Translations under genes and position numbers: made by a program
Shown: piece after piece, positions 24,640 through 35,430 of the stretch
Numbering within the stretch: position 1 is the first letter of the stretch
How the letters are laid out: each line of letters begins with the position of its first letter
Assembly (NCBI GenBank): GCA_036426205.1
Contig: CM071567.1
Location: 290,161,141 to 290,225,140, forward strand
Direction: 5' to 3'
Source of the DNA: Ascaphus truei
Lineage: Eukaryota; Chordata; Amphibia; Anura; Ascaphidae
Length of the DNA stretch: 64,000 nt
The notes under the pieces: generated by a model
What the model saw: only the letters and a program-made list of their open reading frames with translations
Database searches by the model: none
Told to the model about the DNA's origin: nothing

Positions 24640-26175
24640 TCTCCTTACTGATCAGATTTATTGTGGTACATTCTCCTAAAGCCAAGAGGCATATAATGAG
24701 TACTAAAAAAAATTGGAAGACATTTGTATTGACCCTGAAACTTTCTTAGTAGGCCTAGATGTTGAGGGGCTCTAAACAAGCATTCCCCACAAAGTGGGTA
24801 TGATGGTAGTATCTCACTTCCTAAAGTCAAGAGATCAACATTCCAAACCGCATAACAACTTTGTTCCCAATCTTCTAGACCTCACCCTAACAAAAAACTA
24901 CTTTTTTATTTGACCACAAATATTACCATCAAATTAAGGGCACTGCAATTGGGACCACCTGTGCTCCCACCTATGCCTATTTATATCTAGACTGGTGGGA
25001 GGTAATGGTGGTCTTAAGCGGGGCACTGGAGGTTTATAACAAATACATGGAGTTATGGGAGAGGTACATAGATGATGTCCTGCTACTGTAGAAGGGCACT
25101 GAACAACAGCTGTGCAAATTAATAGAGGTGTTGAACAACAATAAGCAAAATCGGAAACTGACATGTCAATTGAGTAAAGACCAGATTGATATTTGAGATC
25201 TAACAATCTTTAAAGACATAGGTAGTAAACTGGAGATAGTTTACTTTTTTTTAAGAAAAAGTATGGCCACTAATAGTCTCCTTAGAGCCGAAAGCCAATA
25301 CACATATTATCAAAGCCATACCTACAAGTCAGTTTCAACACTTGTGACAATTTTTTTTCGATACTCTCTGAGTACTGTAAAAACAGAAGCAGCAGACATG
25401 AGTAGCCAGTTTAAAGAACAAGGACACAACAAAGGGACAATTAAGAAGGCATATCACAGGGCAGCTATCACCCTAAGACCTCAGCTACTGAGTAATGATC
25501 CAAGAAGTAACCATACCATTAATTACATAATAATATTTATTGGTACATTTTCTAGTTTCAATCAGGTTTTCCGGAAACATTGGTACATCTTAGAGGACCA
25601 TGATCTCCAGCAGGTTCTAAAACCTTTTCCCAGTATTGTCTGCAGAAGGACTCGGAATTTGAAAGATAGACTGGTACACAGTCCCTTTCAAATAAAGCCA
25701 AAAAAAAATCTGTTTGGGATCTCGACCTTCCTGGTCATACCCATGTGGGAGCTGCAAGGCCTGCATATCTGTACCAACTACAAAATAATTCTCAAATTCC
25801 CAGCAGAAAGAAGTTTTTGTAAAAAGAGACTTCATCAACTGTGTCACCACAGGAGTGATATACTTTATTACCTGCTGCTGTGGAAAACTATATGTTGGAA
25901 AGACCCATCATAGTTTAAGATCAGAGTTTTGGAGCATATAGGCTCCATTCATAACTGCCTAGATACACCAGTTGAGAGACATGTAGTGGAGATGCATGAC
26001 CGGGGACAGTAGAAAGCTCAAATTCACCGGCATCGAACATGTACCACAGGGACCCAGGAATGGAGACTGGGACAATAGACTCCTTCAGAAGGAGCGTAAT
26101 TGGATTTATACCCTACACACACAAACTCCTTTAGGTTTGAATCAGGGGTTTATCTACTCCCCTTTTCTCTAAAAA
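24640..26175 (+). pseudogene. PLE-2: decayed Penelope-like RT and GIY-YIG
   Basis: A second plus-strand PLE, heavily mutated. At about 24735-24800 it reads FLVGLDVEGL*TSIPHKVGM, and at about 25066 RYIDDVLLL, which holds the YxDD catalytic box. The 216-codon frame at 25263-25913 is the post-RT linker (FRKHWYILEDHDLQQVL, CRRTRNLKDRLV). A +1 frame from about 25855 then gives IYFITCCCGKLYVGKTHHSL, a GIY-YIG motif, and the C-terminal TPLGLNQGFIYSPF. Many stops make it non-functional. The N-terminal third is missing. Confidence 0.85.
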
Positions 26176-26189
26176 GCCTACTGGATACC

Positions 26190-26992
26190 ACTGGAATATG
26201 CAGATGGACTCCTCTATAAAAGACTGGATTCATTTATAGATATCAACTGTAGTACCGACTATTTTAAACACTGACAAGACTGTAACAATGGTATTTGGGA
26301 CCAAGGCTACAGTACATTTCAAAAGCTTCCAATGAATGAGCTCCAGATCAGAACCAACTCTAATACTATCCTAGCCCCTGTTACTAGTTTCAAATATTTG
26401 GGCATATGTTTGACTCCCATTTAACATTTGAGTTGCACATTGATACCCTGATATGCAAAACCTATGCCAAACTAGGTGTACTACTGTATATAGGAACAAA
26501 TCCTCCTGCTGGTCAGAAAATGCATCTCACAGCAGACACCAATGCCAATTATAAACTATAGGGACATAGTATATGGAAAGGCACCTCAAACTCACCTTAG
26601 TAAACTTGATGTCCTCTACAATTCAATATGCAGCTTTGTCTTCCAATGCAGCTACAACACACATCACTGTAAAATGCTCAAATAACTAGATTGCTCATCA
26701 ATTGATTGTAGGCGCAAAGTTCATCTTTCCTGTCTTGCCTTCAAATACTTTCTAGGCAATCTACCCACATTTCTAAACAAGCTCCTCACCCCTACGACAT
26801 GCAGCACTTATCATCTGAGATCTGACTCCAAAAGACTGTTCATGGACCCAAGGTTCAAAAAAGTATCCGGCCGCTCCTCCTTCTCTTACTGTGCACCCCA
26901 CAACTGGAACAATCTACCGGAGACTCTCAAAGCGCCCCCACTTTCAAAAGTAAAGCTGTCACATTTTAATCTGGTCAGTAGCTGTTACATAC
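26190..26992 (+). pseudogene. CR1/Rex1-like LINE RT C-terminus
   Basis: Fragments in three frames read DKTVTMVFGTKATVHFKSFQ, then the FKYLGI equivalent, YRDIVYGKA, LSKLDVLYNS, HHCKML, LSCLAFKYFLGNLPTFLNKL, TCSTYHLRSDSKRL, SFSYCAPHNWNNLPETL and SKVKLSHFNL. This order is the conserved C-terminal region of CR1/Jockey-group reverse transcriptases. The same element resumes at 30616 with its 3' tail, having been split by PLE-3. Stops and small indels break it. Confidence 0.8.
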
Positions 26993-27825
26993 AAAAAGAA
27001 TAGAGGCTGGGGCGCTCCCTTGCTTCTTAGGCTTGTGATGCAGCCTGTTTTGTGATGTGTAACCAAATAAAGGGTAGTGTATACTTGCCTTTGTTGTTTT
27101 CTGCAGCTGGACCTGTAGAGAAGATAAAGCCCGAAATCTTCTTAGAATTGCAGTGGAAACGGTGGATTGGTCAGCGCACGGGTTTTTTACTCACAAGATG
27201 AAAAGAGAGGATAAAGAACACGTGATTAGTGTTTAATTAGCCAAACAGTACATTAAGTAGTAATAGAAGGTTGTCTACTAAAGTTTTTAATAAAATGCTT
27301 GAATAAAAACCTTGAATAAAAACTTTTCATATGTTTAATACAAGAATGAGTTCTGTGGTTAACTTAAACATAATCTAAGGTGGTGGTATGAGAGACATAA
27401 GAGGGGGGTAAGAGCGGGTGATTAGAGGCTTTAGTAAAGCCTGCTGTCTGATAGGGGTAGTAGTGCTGATTAGCAGAATTTGAGGGGCAGTCTTACTTTA
27501 TCAAAGTGCTGCCAGAGCAATGATTAGCTTCCTCTCCCCCTCTCAATGGAGGTAGTATGCAAGTTACTTATCTCCCGGGTGCCCAATTCAAGAAAAAAGG
27601 GCCGACACACGGTAGTAAGTAAATAAAGTTTATTAAGTGCAAAAAACCGCAAACAAGAATAACACTCACGATCAGCTTGGGCAACAGCCCAGCTTCAGCC
27701 TGATCGTCCGTTCACGCTCCTGACCAGTGTGCTTCCCGTGATCGCGTCCGTGGCGGGACCGGAAGGGGAGGGCTTAACCGGATTCCAGCAGGCGGCTGGT
27801 CCTTCAGGCAATGGGCTCCGGACAG

Positions 27826-27865
27826 GGAACTACGCCGTTTCGCAGTGATGCTTCGTCAAGGTTCC
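27826..27865 (-). ncRNA. Hammerhead-like motif in PLE-3
   Basis: On the minus strand, stem I GGAAC pairs with GTTCC. TTGACGA stands where CTGACGA is expected (C3 to U), followed by stem II GCA-TCAC-TGC, GAAA, stem III ACG-G-CGT and an A at the cleavage position. C3 normally pairs with G8, so activity would be weak or absent unless a U-G pair is tolerated. Everything else is in place. Confidence 0.55.
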
Positions 27866-27999
27866 TGCCGGATGCCCTGTGTCCTTCCCTTCTTATAGGC
27901 TAGAAACCTAGTTAATTGGTTGAGTTGCAATTACTGGTGTTTCATAAAATACATGGATTAAAACGACCTTTTCTTCAATAGTGGGTATAATACTTGTTG

Positions 28000-29300
28000 T
28001 ACATTGACTGTATAGAGCATTTAAAAGAAAAAATGGAAAATGCGGATGCATGATTAATACAATGGTGAAAATAAGTAAACATTAATTATGCACACATGTT
28101 ATCACATTCTGTATAGTAGATTGCTCGGATCCTGATTGTCCCACAAGTGGGTATGCATTCAGTAATCAGGATAGTGCACACACATCTTTAAAACAATTTT
28201 CTTAAAATGAGTGCTTGCTGCATGTGCATTAAAAACAACCAGACTCCCCCAAAAACAGTCCAAGAAGCCCGGCCAGAAATCACTTGGCCAAAAGAGTCTC
28301 TCCGCAGATAGGCTCCAGGAGACACAAAAAAGACCCTATGCACTGGCGACATAGCAGACAACGCAGTAGAAGAAACCGAAAATCATTGTGGATTACATGA
28401 GGGAAATATTTAGGTAATCAAGCACAGAGTGCTGAAAGTAGATTCCATCTATTAAACCTTGTGATTGAAATCCAGAGGATGTATGCATGCTCTATCATTG
28501 GGTAATGACAGCTCTATATCTGGTGGTTGAATAGTTTAAAAAATATATGTTTGAAAGGGGGTTGTGTGATAAAAAGTAGAAAAAAAGTAAGAAAATGTAA
28601 GAGAAAATTTTTCTTGATAGAAAATTTCATTTTAAAACAATAGCTACAATAGAATTTACAATAAAAAGTACAATTCATAATAATTAACTAGTAAAGGTTC
28701 ATGCGTGCAAATTAGTCGCATCAATGTGTCTTCATAATAGTCCTGAATTAAAAAATGTGCTGATGCCCAATGACAGTCATAAAGGATATTTGTGGAGCTT
28801 TGTGGTCCCCTTGTTCTCTGTTTGAAAAATTATTGTATGGTATCTTTATGGTGTATAGTTTTTTGTATTTAGAACTTTAAAAAGCGTAAGTGTTCTTGAT
28901 GTGGTGCATCGGGGTTCGATTTCCAGGTCATAGTACTTGGTCGCTCTATAGCTGTGTGTTTAGTGGTTAAGCTACACAGGTGCAGATATTACATATAAAA
29001 TATGCTTGTTGGTACAATGGGAAGTAAGTTAACACACAATACAATATTGATGGATCCTCAAGTTGCGGCTGTGCTGTACGCAAGCGGGGGAGAGCAGGAA
29101 AAGGTTGAAAGCGAGAGGAGGACACGAAAGAAAAGAGAGAACAACCGAGATCAAAAAAAGGGGAAGGAAAAGGGAGGAGAAGAGGAAAGAAAAGAGAAAA
29201 ACATGATTAGTACAATCATACAGTAACCTCGAATTGAATTCATACCCATTCTAGAAAAGCCCCAATGTTCTATATCAATGTTACAAAAGTCCTAGGGGTG
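28000..29300 (-). other. PLE-3 3' untranslated and decayed region
   Basis: This lies inside PLE-3, between the endonuclease remnant and the ribozyme block. It is AT-rich with a purine-rich stretch (29085-29205). The minus-strand reading near 29300-29580 shows only traces of the GIY-YIG domain (VHLLNCP, LEHIGNM). No intact ORF is present. Confidence 0.5.
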
Positions 29301-29581
29301 CCAGCAGTCTCAATTTGTAGATCCATAAAGTCATCTCTTTTTGGCTAGTTTGGTTAGTCTATCACACCCCCCATCGCGCCCAGAGGGGGGGATCTGTTCT
29401 ATGCTCTATATTAGGCCTGGAGGGATCTCGCCGGTGCTGTATTAAATTGTTTGGACGCGCTGTGGGTCATATTAACTGTACCGTCGCTCATGTTCCCAAT
29501 ATGCTCTAGTATATAACAACCTTTAATGGTCGGCTGGTACGGCCGACGACTGTGTTCCACAGGGCAGTTTAGTAGATGGAC

Positions 29582-30271
29582 CTAGTCGTGATCGCTCTTG
29601 CAATTGATGAAACTGTGGCGATCATTTTTAAATTGTTCACGACCTGTTACTTGTGATGAAAAGTTCACCTTGTCGCTGGAGCCCTGTTTGCAAGCTTTGC
29701 ATGTGCTGCACTTGAAAAAACCTTTTGCTGTTGGTAGCCAATTTTGTTCCTTTTTGGTGTTGTCTGTTCTGAAGAGACTGGGTGCTAGCTTGGTTTTTAT
29801 ATTGTCTGCTCGTTTAAAAATGACCCTTGGTCTTTCTGGGAGGTAATTTTTAAGAGTGTCATCCCCTAGTAGGAGGTGCCAGTGTTTGTTTAAGATTTGT
29901 TGTATTTTACCTGAATCCTGGCTATACTGGGTTAAAAATGGAGCGTTAAAATCTTCTCTTTGTTGCTTTTGGGATGTTTTAAGAATGTCTGTTCTTTGCA
30001 GGAGGCCTGTCTTATTAATGGATTCTTCTAATGTGTTTTTATTGTACCCTTTATTGACAAACCTATCTTTTAGGATACCTGCTTGTTCTCTAAAGACGTT
30101 GCTATCACTGCAATTCCGCCTGATTCGGCGGAATTGACCTGGGGGTATGTTGGATAGCCACTTTCTGTGGTGGCAGCTTGTTCGCAGTAGGTACTTATTG
30201 CAATCTACCTTTTTAAAGAATGTTTTGGTTTTAAGAGTGAGTGTTATTCTTGTTTGCGTTTTTTTTTGCAC
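29582..30271 (-). pseudogene. PLE-3 linker ORF (RT lost)
   Basis: A 229-codon open frame corresponding to the PLE region between RT and GIY-YIG: RRIRRNCSDSNVFREQAGIL, LKDRFVNKGYNKNTLEESI, ILNKHWHLLLGDDTLKNYL, RPRVIFKRADNIKTKLAPSL and a Cys-rich FKCSTCKACKQG. It aligns in order with the linker of PLE-2 (FRKHWYILEDHDLQQVL). The first residues come from the inverted terminal block, so the start is artificial. It ends at a stop just before the expected endonuclease core. Despite its length it lacks a catalytic domain. Confidence 0.8.
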
Positions 30272-30615
30272 TTAATAAACTTTATTTTACTTACTCACCG
30301 TGGTTCGGGCACCCTTTTTTCTTCTGAATTGGGCCCCGGGAGATAGTCACTTGCATACTACCTCCATTGAGAGGGGGAGAAGCAATCATTGCTTCTGGCA
30401 GCACTTTGATAAAGTAAGACTGCCCCTCAAATTCTGCTAATCAGCACTACTACCCCTATCAACAGCAGGCTTTACTAAAGCCTCTAATCACCCGCTCCTT
30501 ACCCCCCCTTTTTATCTCACTACCCCCACCTTAATTATTTTAATTAACCACAGAACTCCATTTTTAAACATATGAAAAGTTTTTATTCAAGGTTTTTATT
30601 CAAGCTGTTACATAC

Positions 30616-30830
30616 GCCTATAATACATATTATCTTTAACTGTGCATGCAATATCATATATAATGTATAACCCTATTTAATTAATGTAACTATGTTTTGT
30701 AGCCATGTATTTGTCATCATAACTCTGTGCCCAGGACATACTTGAAAACGAGAGGTAACTCTCAATATATTACTTCCTGGTAAGGTAAAACATTTTATAA
30801 ATAAATAAATATTTGAACTGAATCACCAAG
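30616..30830 (+). mobile_element. CR1-like LINE 3' tail
   Basis: Continuation of the LINE at 26190-26992 beyond the PLE-3 duplication. It has CCCAGGACATACTTGAAAAC, GAGGTAACTCTCAATATATT, ACTTCCTGGTAAGGTAAAAC and a TAAATAAATAAATA terminus. Confidence 0.7.
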
Positions 30831-31949
30831 AATATCTCTATATGGACGAAAGCACTGTAAATATTCATGTATCACTTTTCTGATAGCCCTAGAAGAGCAT
30901 CAGCAATGAACAACCTAGATCACGGTTTCTATACACAATTGACAATGATATTTAGCACCGCTAACATTCAATTACCTTGCTGCACTTGGATGCTGCTGGA
31001 GTAACAGTCTTCATCATTGGACTTAAGGATAAGAGGTACATGATCATACATACTGTATGCACATTAAATCTTTATCACTGGGGACATTTATTACTTAATG
31101 GCCCACACTTAGACTCATAACACATTCATTTACCAATATTATGAACACACGGGAGACAGGGATCCAGGGATAAAGTTTAAGTTCAATCCAGAGGCTCATT
31201 TTGACTATAGAGACGGAGCAACAGTTAGCACACTCCTGCACAATTATCCTTAGATGTGTAGCCCTGCATTGGGGGTGACTTGTCAACATTGGATACACTA
31301 TCCAATGGAGAGATATTGTGATTCTGAAATCTAACTGTCGGATACTGTTTAATGACCAAGCCAATAGAAGGAAACTTAAAATCATCCCGGTCATTCCAGA
31401 ATATCAATATAATACCTCTTGAAGCGATTCTGGAGATCCAGTTACAGACTATGACTCATCATAGGAGATCCATCCTGATTTGAGAGACGAAACAGAAGGC
31501 TGTACCACCTAGTTGGAACCCATTCTGATTTGATATCACAACTTGGCATGTATGGACTGTAATGACTGTAAGAGAGACATCTATCCCCAAATTTCTCTTT
31601 TGTGGCAACAGAATTTCCAGCGTAGCAGGGATATTCTGCTTACCCAAACCATTACTCACGTTATACTCAGAATTTCAACACTCCACCTCTACTTTGTTCA
31701 GGTGACTTCTCCAATACAACATAATACAACTAGGATGTAGCGGAGTTACAACAAAAAATGTATGCACTATATGCATATATGATGGTTTAATGATTTCATT
31801 TCTATTTTATTTTCATTTAATGTTATGTTTAGTATGTTAAATTCCAGTTCATTTTGAACATTTACTAATGAAATCCATTTCAGGTGAAATTGTTGAAATT
31901 ATATCCCTCCATACTGACCAATTAGGTTTAAATTAGCTCTATAAAGGTT
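30831..31949. other. AT-rich unassigned interval
   Basis: No coding similarity recognised. Short ORFs on both strands (for example 31095-31394, minus) lack motifs. Confidence 0.5.
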
Positions 31950-31971
31950 CATCACCATTTCCATAGGACAC

Positions 31972-32016
31972 ACCCTTGAAGAATTTGGCACAACAGATGA
32001 TGAAACGGGTTGGTTT
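31972..32016 (+). ncRNA. Degenerate hammerhead-like motif
   Basis: TTGAAGA occupies the CTGANGA position. It is followed by an irregular stem-II region, GAAA, CGGGTT and GG. The position at the start of the unit fits, but the fold is poor. It is probably a dead copy. Confidence 0.3.
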
Positions 32017-32522
32017 GCGTCACTGTGTCCAACAGCTGTTTGTGTGAGGAGTTTGGAGTGAGGAGTGAAGAAACTTTAGGTATATGCCGGTTGCATGAAT
32101 TGGAAGTCTGATACTTTGTTCCATCTGCGGCTGAGTCTGACATCCTCCTGTTTACATCGGAGACCACACATTGAAGTGTGCAGCTTTAAAACTTCAGATC
32201 TGTGGCAGGCTGGGGGAAAGACAGGAAGCAGGAGATCGTCACTAGTGTTACCTGGATCAGTATCACGTGGTCACCTTACAGCGTGTTTTCGTGGGAGCAA
32301 CTGACGGTGGGACGCGGGACCCCTTGGGGTTCGTTGTGGATACACAATCTGGTGAGATCGTTCCTCTATCCCCAGTTGCTGCTATTGTCTGTTGTTTTCA
32401 GCATTCATACATTATGGAGGATATCTTTCAGCCTGCTATCGATACTCAATTGTATGACTTCATATATAATCCTACACGGCTACAATACACTCCTCATTTG
32501 TCGTTCTTATTTATGTCATAAA

Positions 32523-33331
32523 TGTAACGGTGTTTCTGGCCCGGCCTGACCCACCCAATATCACATTGGCCCCTGGGGTCTAACCGGACCCCATTACAGT
32601 GTGAATATGCCTGATGGTGCACCTGCTGGCTACAGGACTCCTGAGTCTCCCGCATGATGGTGTGTGGGGAGGACCCGTCAGACAGGCAGCTGAGGTAGTG
32701 TGCTGAGTCTCACCTAGTTCCAGTGCAGCGCCTCCACCTCACCAGGGTCCCTGCGTCCGCAAGGGGATGATCCTGGCGAGGAACTCCTCCGTGGTGCTCC
32801 TCTCTGTACACTCATTCCAGATAGATACACGAGAGGGTTTCTGGCTGAACTCATCTTTATTGACACGGCAGGGCAACTGCCCTCCACAAGGAGTATCTTC
32901 AGCCGCTCATCTCGCCAGTGCTCCCTTTTGATAGGTATATCACCTAGATCAGGGATTCACTATTCCCGCAGTAATCACTGTCCTGTGCCAGGTCCCTGGA
33001 CACAGCCTCCCATGGAGTTACTATATCATAACTGACAGAACTCCTCCTCAACTGGACTTGAACTAGACAGCAACTCAGGTAGAACTTTCCAGCAACTTTC
33101 TAGCAACTAACTTTAGAACACAGTGCTGTGCCTTATGTAAGCTTCTGAGGCTGACACATCTCTGACATCACTAACCATGGAGTCAGAGCATGTGACCAGT
33201 CCCAGCCATACACAGAGCACCCCACCAGGGTGTGAGGGAAAACCTCCATGATTACTGCTGGCATGCCCACACTTACCAGGCCTTACTGCCAGCAGGAGAG
33301 ATGACTGTAGGCATTTTACATGACCGCTACA
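32523..33331. mobile_element. Solo LTR with 4-bp duplication
   Basis: Starts TGTAACGGTG and ends GACCGCTACA, flanked by TAAA (32519-32522, 33332-33335). It shares TGCAGCGCCTCCACCT and terminal similarity with 14339-15067 and 48538-50090. No internal genes. Confidence 0.7.
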
Positions 33332-33639
33332 TAAAGAATAAGTGACTTTTCATCAACACTATCCTTCACTCCTCCACAATATTTTTTTGGGTCATCTAAT
33401 ATTTTTATTACACCTCCCTTTATTGGTATACCCTCCATTATTGTGTGTTTTATTTTATATATGTATTGTCATATGTCCAGGAACCACATTTTTCTTGTAT
33501 TTCAATAAATTGCTCAGTTATTTTTACATTCCTACTGTACATAGGATTGCGCTTATTTTCTTTTTCAATTTAATATTGGATAGATATATCCTCATTAGAG
33601 CTGCACCCTAGTGGCCTATTATCCTCTATCACTACTTGA

Positions 33640-33681
33640 GATATATATATATATAATATATATATATATATATACATATAG

Positions 33682-33712
<31 letters not shown>
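33640..33712. repeat. (TA)n microsatellite
   Basis: Interrupted TA repeat directly next to the 3' end of the PLE terminal unit at 33730-34519. Confidence 0.9.
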
Positions 33713-33716
<4 letters not shown>

Positions 33717-33729
33717 ATAAATATATACA

Positions 33730-34519
33730 AACACAAAAGGAAAAAAGAAAAATGGCGCCAACCTAAACCCACTATATGTAAAAAAGCAATTAATGATGAA
33801 AAAAACCTAATACTATACAAAATGGATAAACAAAAATGAGCAATAAATGAATATAAAATATATATAATAATAAATGATAAAAGTCCAGAAAATATATAAA
33901 AAATACAAATCTGAAGAATACTTCAAATGCTATCCAAAAGAGTCTCTGCAGCCTGAATGAAGGGAACACCACTTCCTTGAAGATATCTACAAAAACAGAA
34001 ACAAAACTGGCGCACTCATAGCGTAAAAAAGTAAAACAAATAGTTTATGGAGTAAAAGATATGAAGAACACACTCACAAACATAACGGAATAAAAAGCAA
34101 TTCTGAGTACAACTCAATCACCAGCCAGACGCAGGAACCAGGTAATCGGGTGACTTCAGTGAAGTATCCGGTGTGGGTGAACTGCAGCAGCCCCAATAAT
34201 AGCCTCCGAGTACCGGGGAACATGAGGGATGCCACCTTCCTCCAAATCCAGCGTCACAGCAGTGAGTTCTCAGCTCCAAGTCACGCGAGAACTCGAAGAC
34301 GTCACAGGATACAAACGGAAACAGTCCCCGCAAGTGCAGCAAATGACCGGCTGGGATCAGTGTATTCCAAATTAAAATATATAGTCCTGTATATAGAATA
34401 GTGAGTGATATTGAATAAAACGGGACAATATCACGTCCACATGACACTCCCTACGCATTTCGTCTCAAAAGACTTCATCAGGGGTTGATAGCATAGGTGT
34501 GAGACATAGTTTTATAGTG
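33730..34519 (-). mobile_element. PLE terminal unit, copy 1
   Basis: On the minus strand the 3' end reads GGCGCCATTTTTCTTTTTTC and adjoins (TA)n. The 5' side reaches ACTATAAAACTATGTCTCAC and includes a hammerhead motif at 34449-34484. The whole unit is repeated with small indels at 35430-36179. It carries no RT. Confidence 0.7.
34449..34484 (-). ncRNA. Type I hammerhead motif, one defect
   Basis: On the minus strand: stem I CCC/GGG, CTGATGA, an extra A, stem II GTCT-TTTG-AGAC, GAAA, then ATGCGT where copy 2 has the self-complementary ACGCGT, and A as the base 5' of the cleavage point. The single C-to-T in stem III looks like CpG decay. All core residues are present. Confidence 0.65.
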
Positions 34520-34812
34520 GACTAGCTGAGAGACCCGGCATTGCCCGGGAGAGGGGGGGAGGGACAGTGGACGGGAGGAGGGGAGGGGGGAGGGGGGGAG
34601 GGGATGGGGGGAGAGACAGTGGACAGGAGGAGGGGATGGGAGGAGGAGGGGAGGAGGGGAGGGGGGGAGGGGGGAAGGGACAATGGACAGGAGGAGGGGA
34701 GGGACAGTGGACAGGAGGAGGGGAGGGACAGTGGACAGAAGGAGGGGAGGGGGGGAGGGACAGTGGACAGGAGGAGGGGAGGGGGGAGGGACAGTGGACA
34801 GGAGGAGGGGGG
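34519..34812. repeat. G-rich minisatellite
   Basis: Irregular tandem copies of GGGACAGTGGACAGGAGGAG, about 25-60 bp apart, separated by G-runs. It starts at the upstream edge of the PLE unit. The Gly/Arg/Asp/Ser-rich ORFs on both strands come from the repeat. G-runs of four or more suggest quadruplex potential. Confidence 0.85.
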
Positions 34813-34874
34813 GGGCCATTTATTTGTACAGTGGCTTCATTATGCAACTATATATATATAATATATATATATAT

Positions 34875-35205
34875 GCAAATACAACTGTATGCTCATCTGC
34901 ATGTCTTAGGCAGGTCTGCAACCCCACCTTTCCCCATTATCACCCAGCATACAGCACTTCCACTGCAGCAAGGGATTCTGGTAAATGACATGCAAATGAG
35001 CACACAGTGTCACTTTTTGCCTCAAAAAACATTTTTAACATGGTTCCCTATAGGCTTAAGCTTGCTGCATGGTCACAGCTTTGAGCACAGCCAGGGTTAA
35101 GGTGCATACCCAGAAAACCACCCACAGACAGCTTTTTCGACCTTGATGGGTATCATCAGTGTGGGGTTGATTTTAACTGGATATGCATGAGAGGCTATGG
35201 GAAGG
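34875..35205 (-). mobile_element. Ribozyme-family terminal unit next to (TA)n
   Basis: About 330 bp matching the units at 43225-43697 and 44352-44800 (GTCTTAGGCAGGTCTGCA, ACAGCACTTCCACTGCAGCA, CCTATAGGCTTAAGC). The outer end ATATGCAAAT runs straight out of a (TA)n tract at 34850-34874. Confidence 0.8.
35121..35165 (-). ncRNA. Hammerhead ribozyme copy, degenerate
   Basis: The same motif as at 43653 on the minus strand: stem I CCCACA/TGTGGG and CTGATGA are intact. Stem II begins TACC instead of GACC, so its first pair with GGTC is lost, and the base after GAAA is A instead of C. Probably slow or inactive. Confidence 0.75.
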
Positions 35206-35369
35206 CTATATATATACAGTGTTCGACAAACCTATACATTTGCACGCCCCGGGCAAGTGGATTTAACATCGTAGCGAGCTCCTATTGGCCCAAGCAGCAC
35301 ACGTGTGGTACTAGGTGGCGAGTAGATTTTTTTGTTCGGCGAGTAGATTTTTTGGTGATTTGTCGACCA

Positions 35370-35371
<2 letters not shown>

Positions 35372-35428
<57 letters not shown>
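35372..35428. repeat. (TA)n microsatellite
   Basis: Directly abuts the 3' end of PLE terminal unit copy 2. Confidence 0.95.

Positions 35429-35429
<1 letters not shown>

Positions 35430-35430
<1 letters not shown>

Larger units (their letters stand above)
26993..30602 (-). mobile_element. PLE-3: Penelope-like insertion with 13-bp TSD
   Basis: AGCTGTTACATAC is duplicated exactly at 26980-26992 and 30603-30615, bounding a 3.6-kb insert in a CR1-like LINE. On the minus strand the 3' end reads GGAGCGCCCCAGCC...ATTCTTTTT. The 5' end is an inverted copy (about 30235-30603) of the segment 27298-27670, so the element has inverted terminal blocks of about 370 bp. Inside are the linker ORF (30271-29582), decayed endonuclease remains and a hammerhead-like motif at 27826. 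PLEs are known for inverted or tandem pseudo-LTRs and 5' truncation, and this copy shows both. Confidence 0.85.
31950..33567 (+). mobile_element. PLE-type terminal unit split by an LTR
   Basis: The start carries a degenerate hammerhead-like segment (31972-32016). The end at about 33549 reads GCGCTTATTTTCTTTTTC, the same terminal box as in other PLE copies here. The unit is interrupted by a solo LTR at 32523-33331. ORFs of 69-115 codons at 32095-32549 have no recognised domain and span untranslated sequence. Confidence 0.5.

Noticed and set aside
25263..25913. 216-codon ORF as a host gene
   Set aside because: It aligns in order with PLE linker motifs and is flanked by PLE RT and GIY-YIG pieces.
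29582..30271. 229-codon ORF as an independent gene
   Set aside because: It is the PLE-3 linker and starts inside an inverted terminal block.
34567..35100. 177-codon Gly/Arg-rich ORF
   Set aside because: It follows a G-rich minisatellite that stays open in several frames on both strands.
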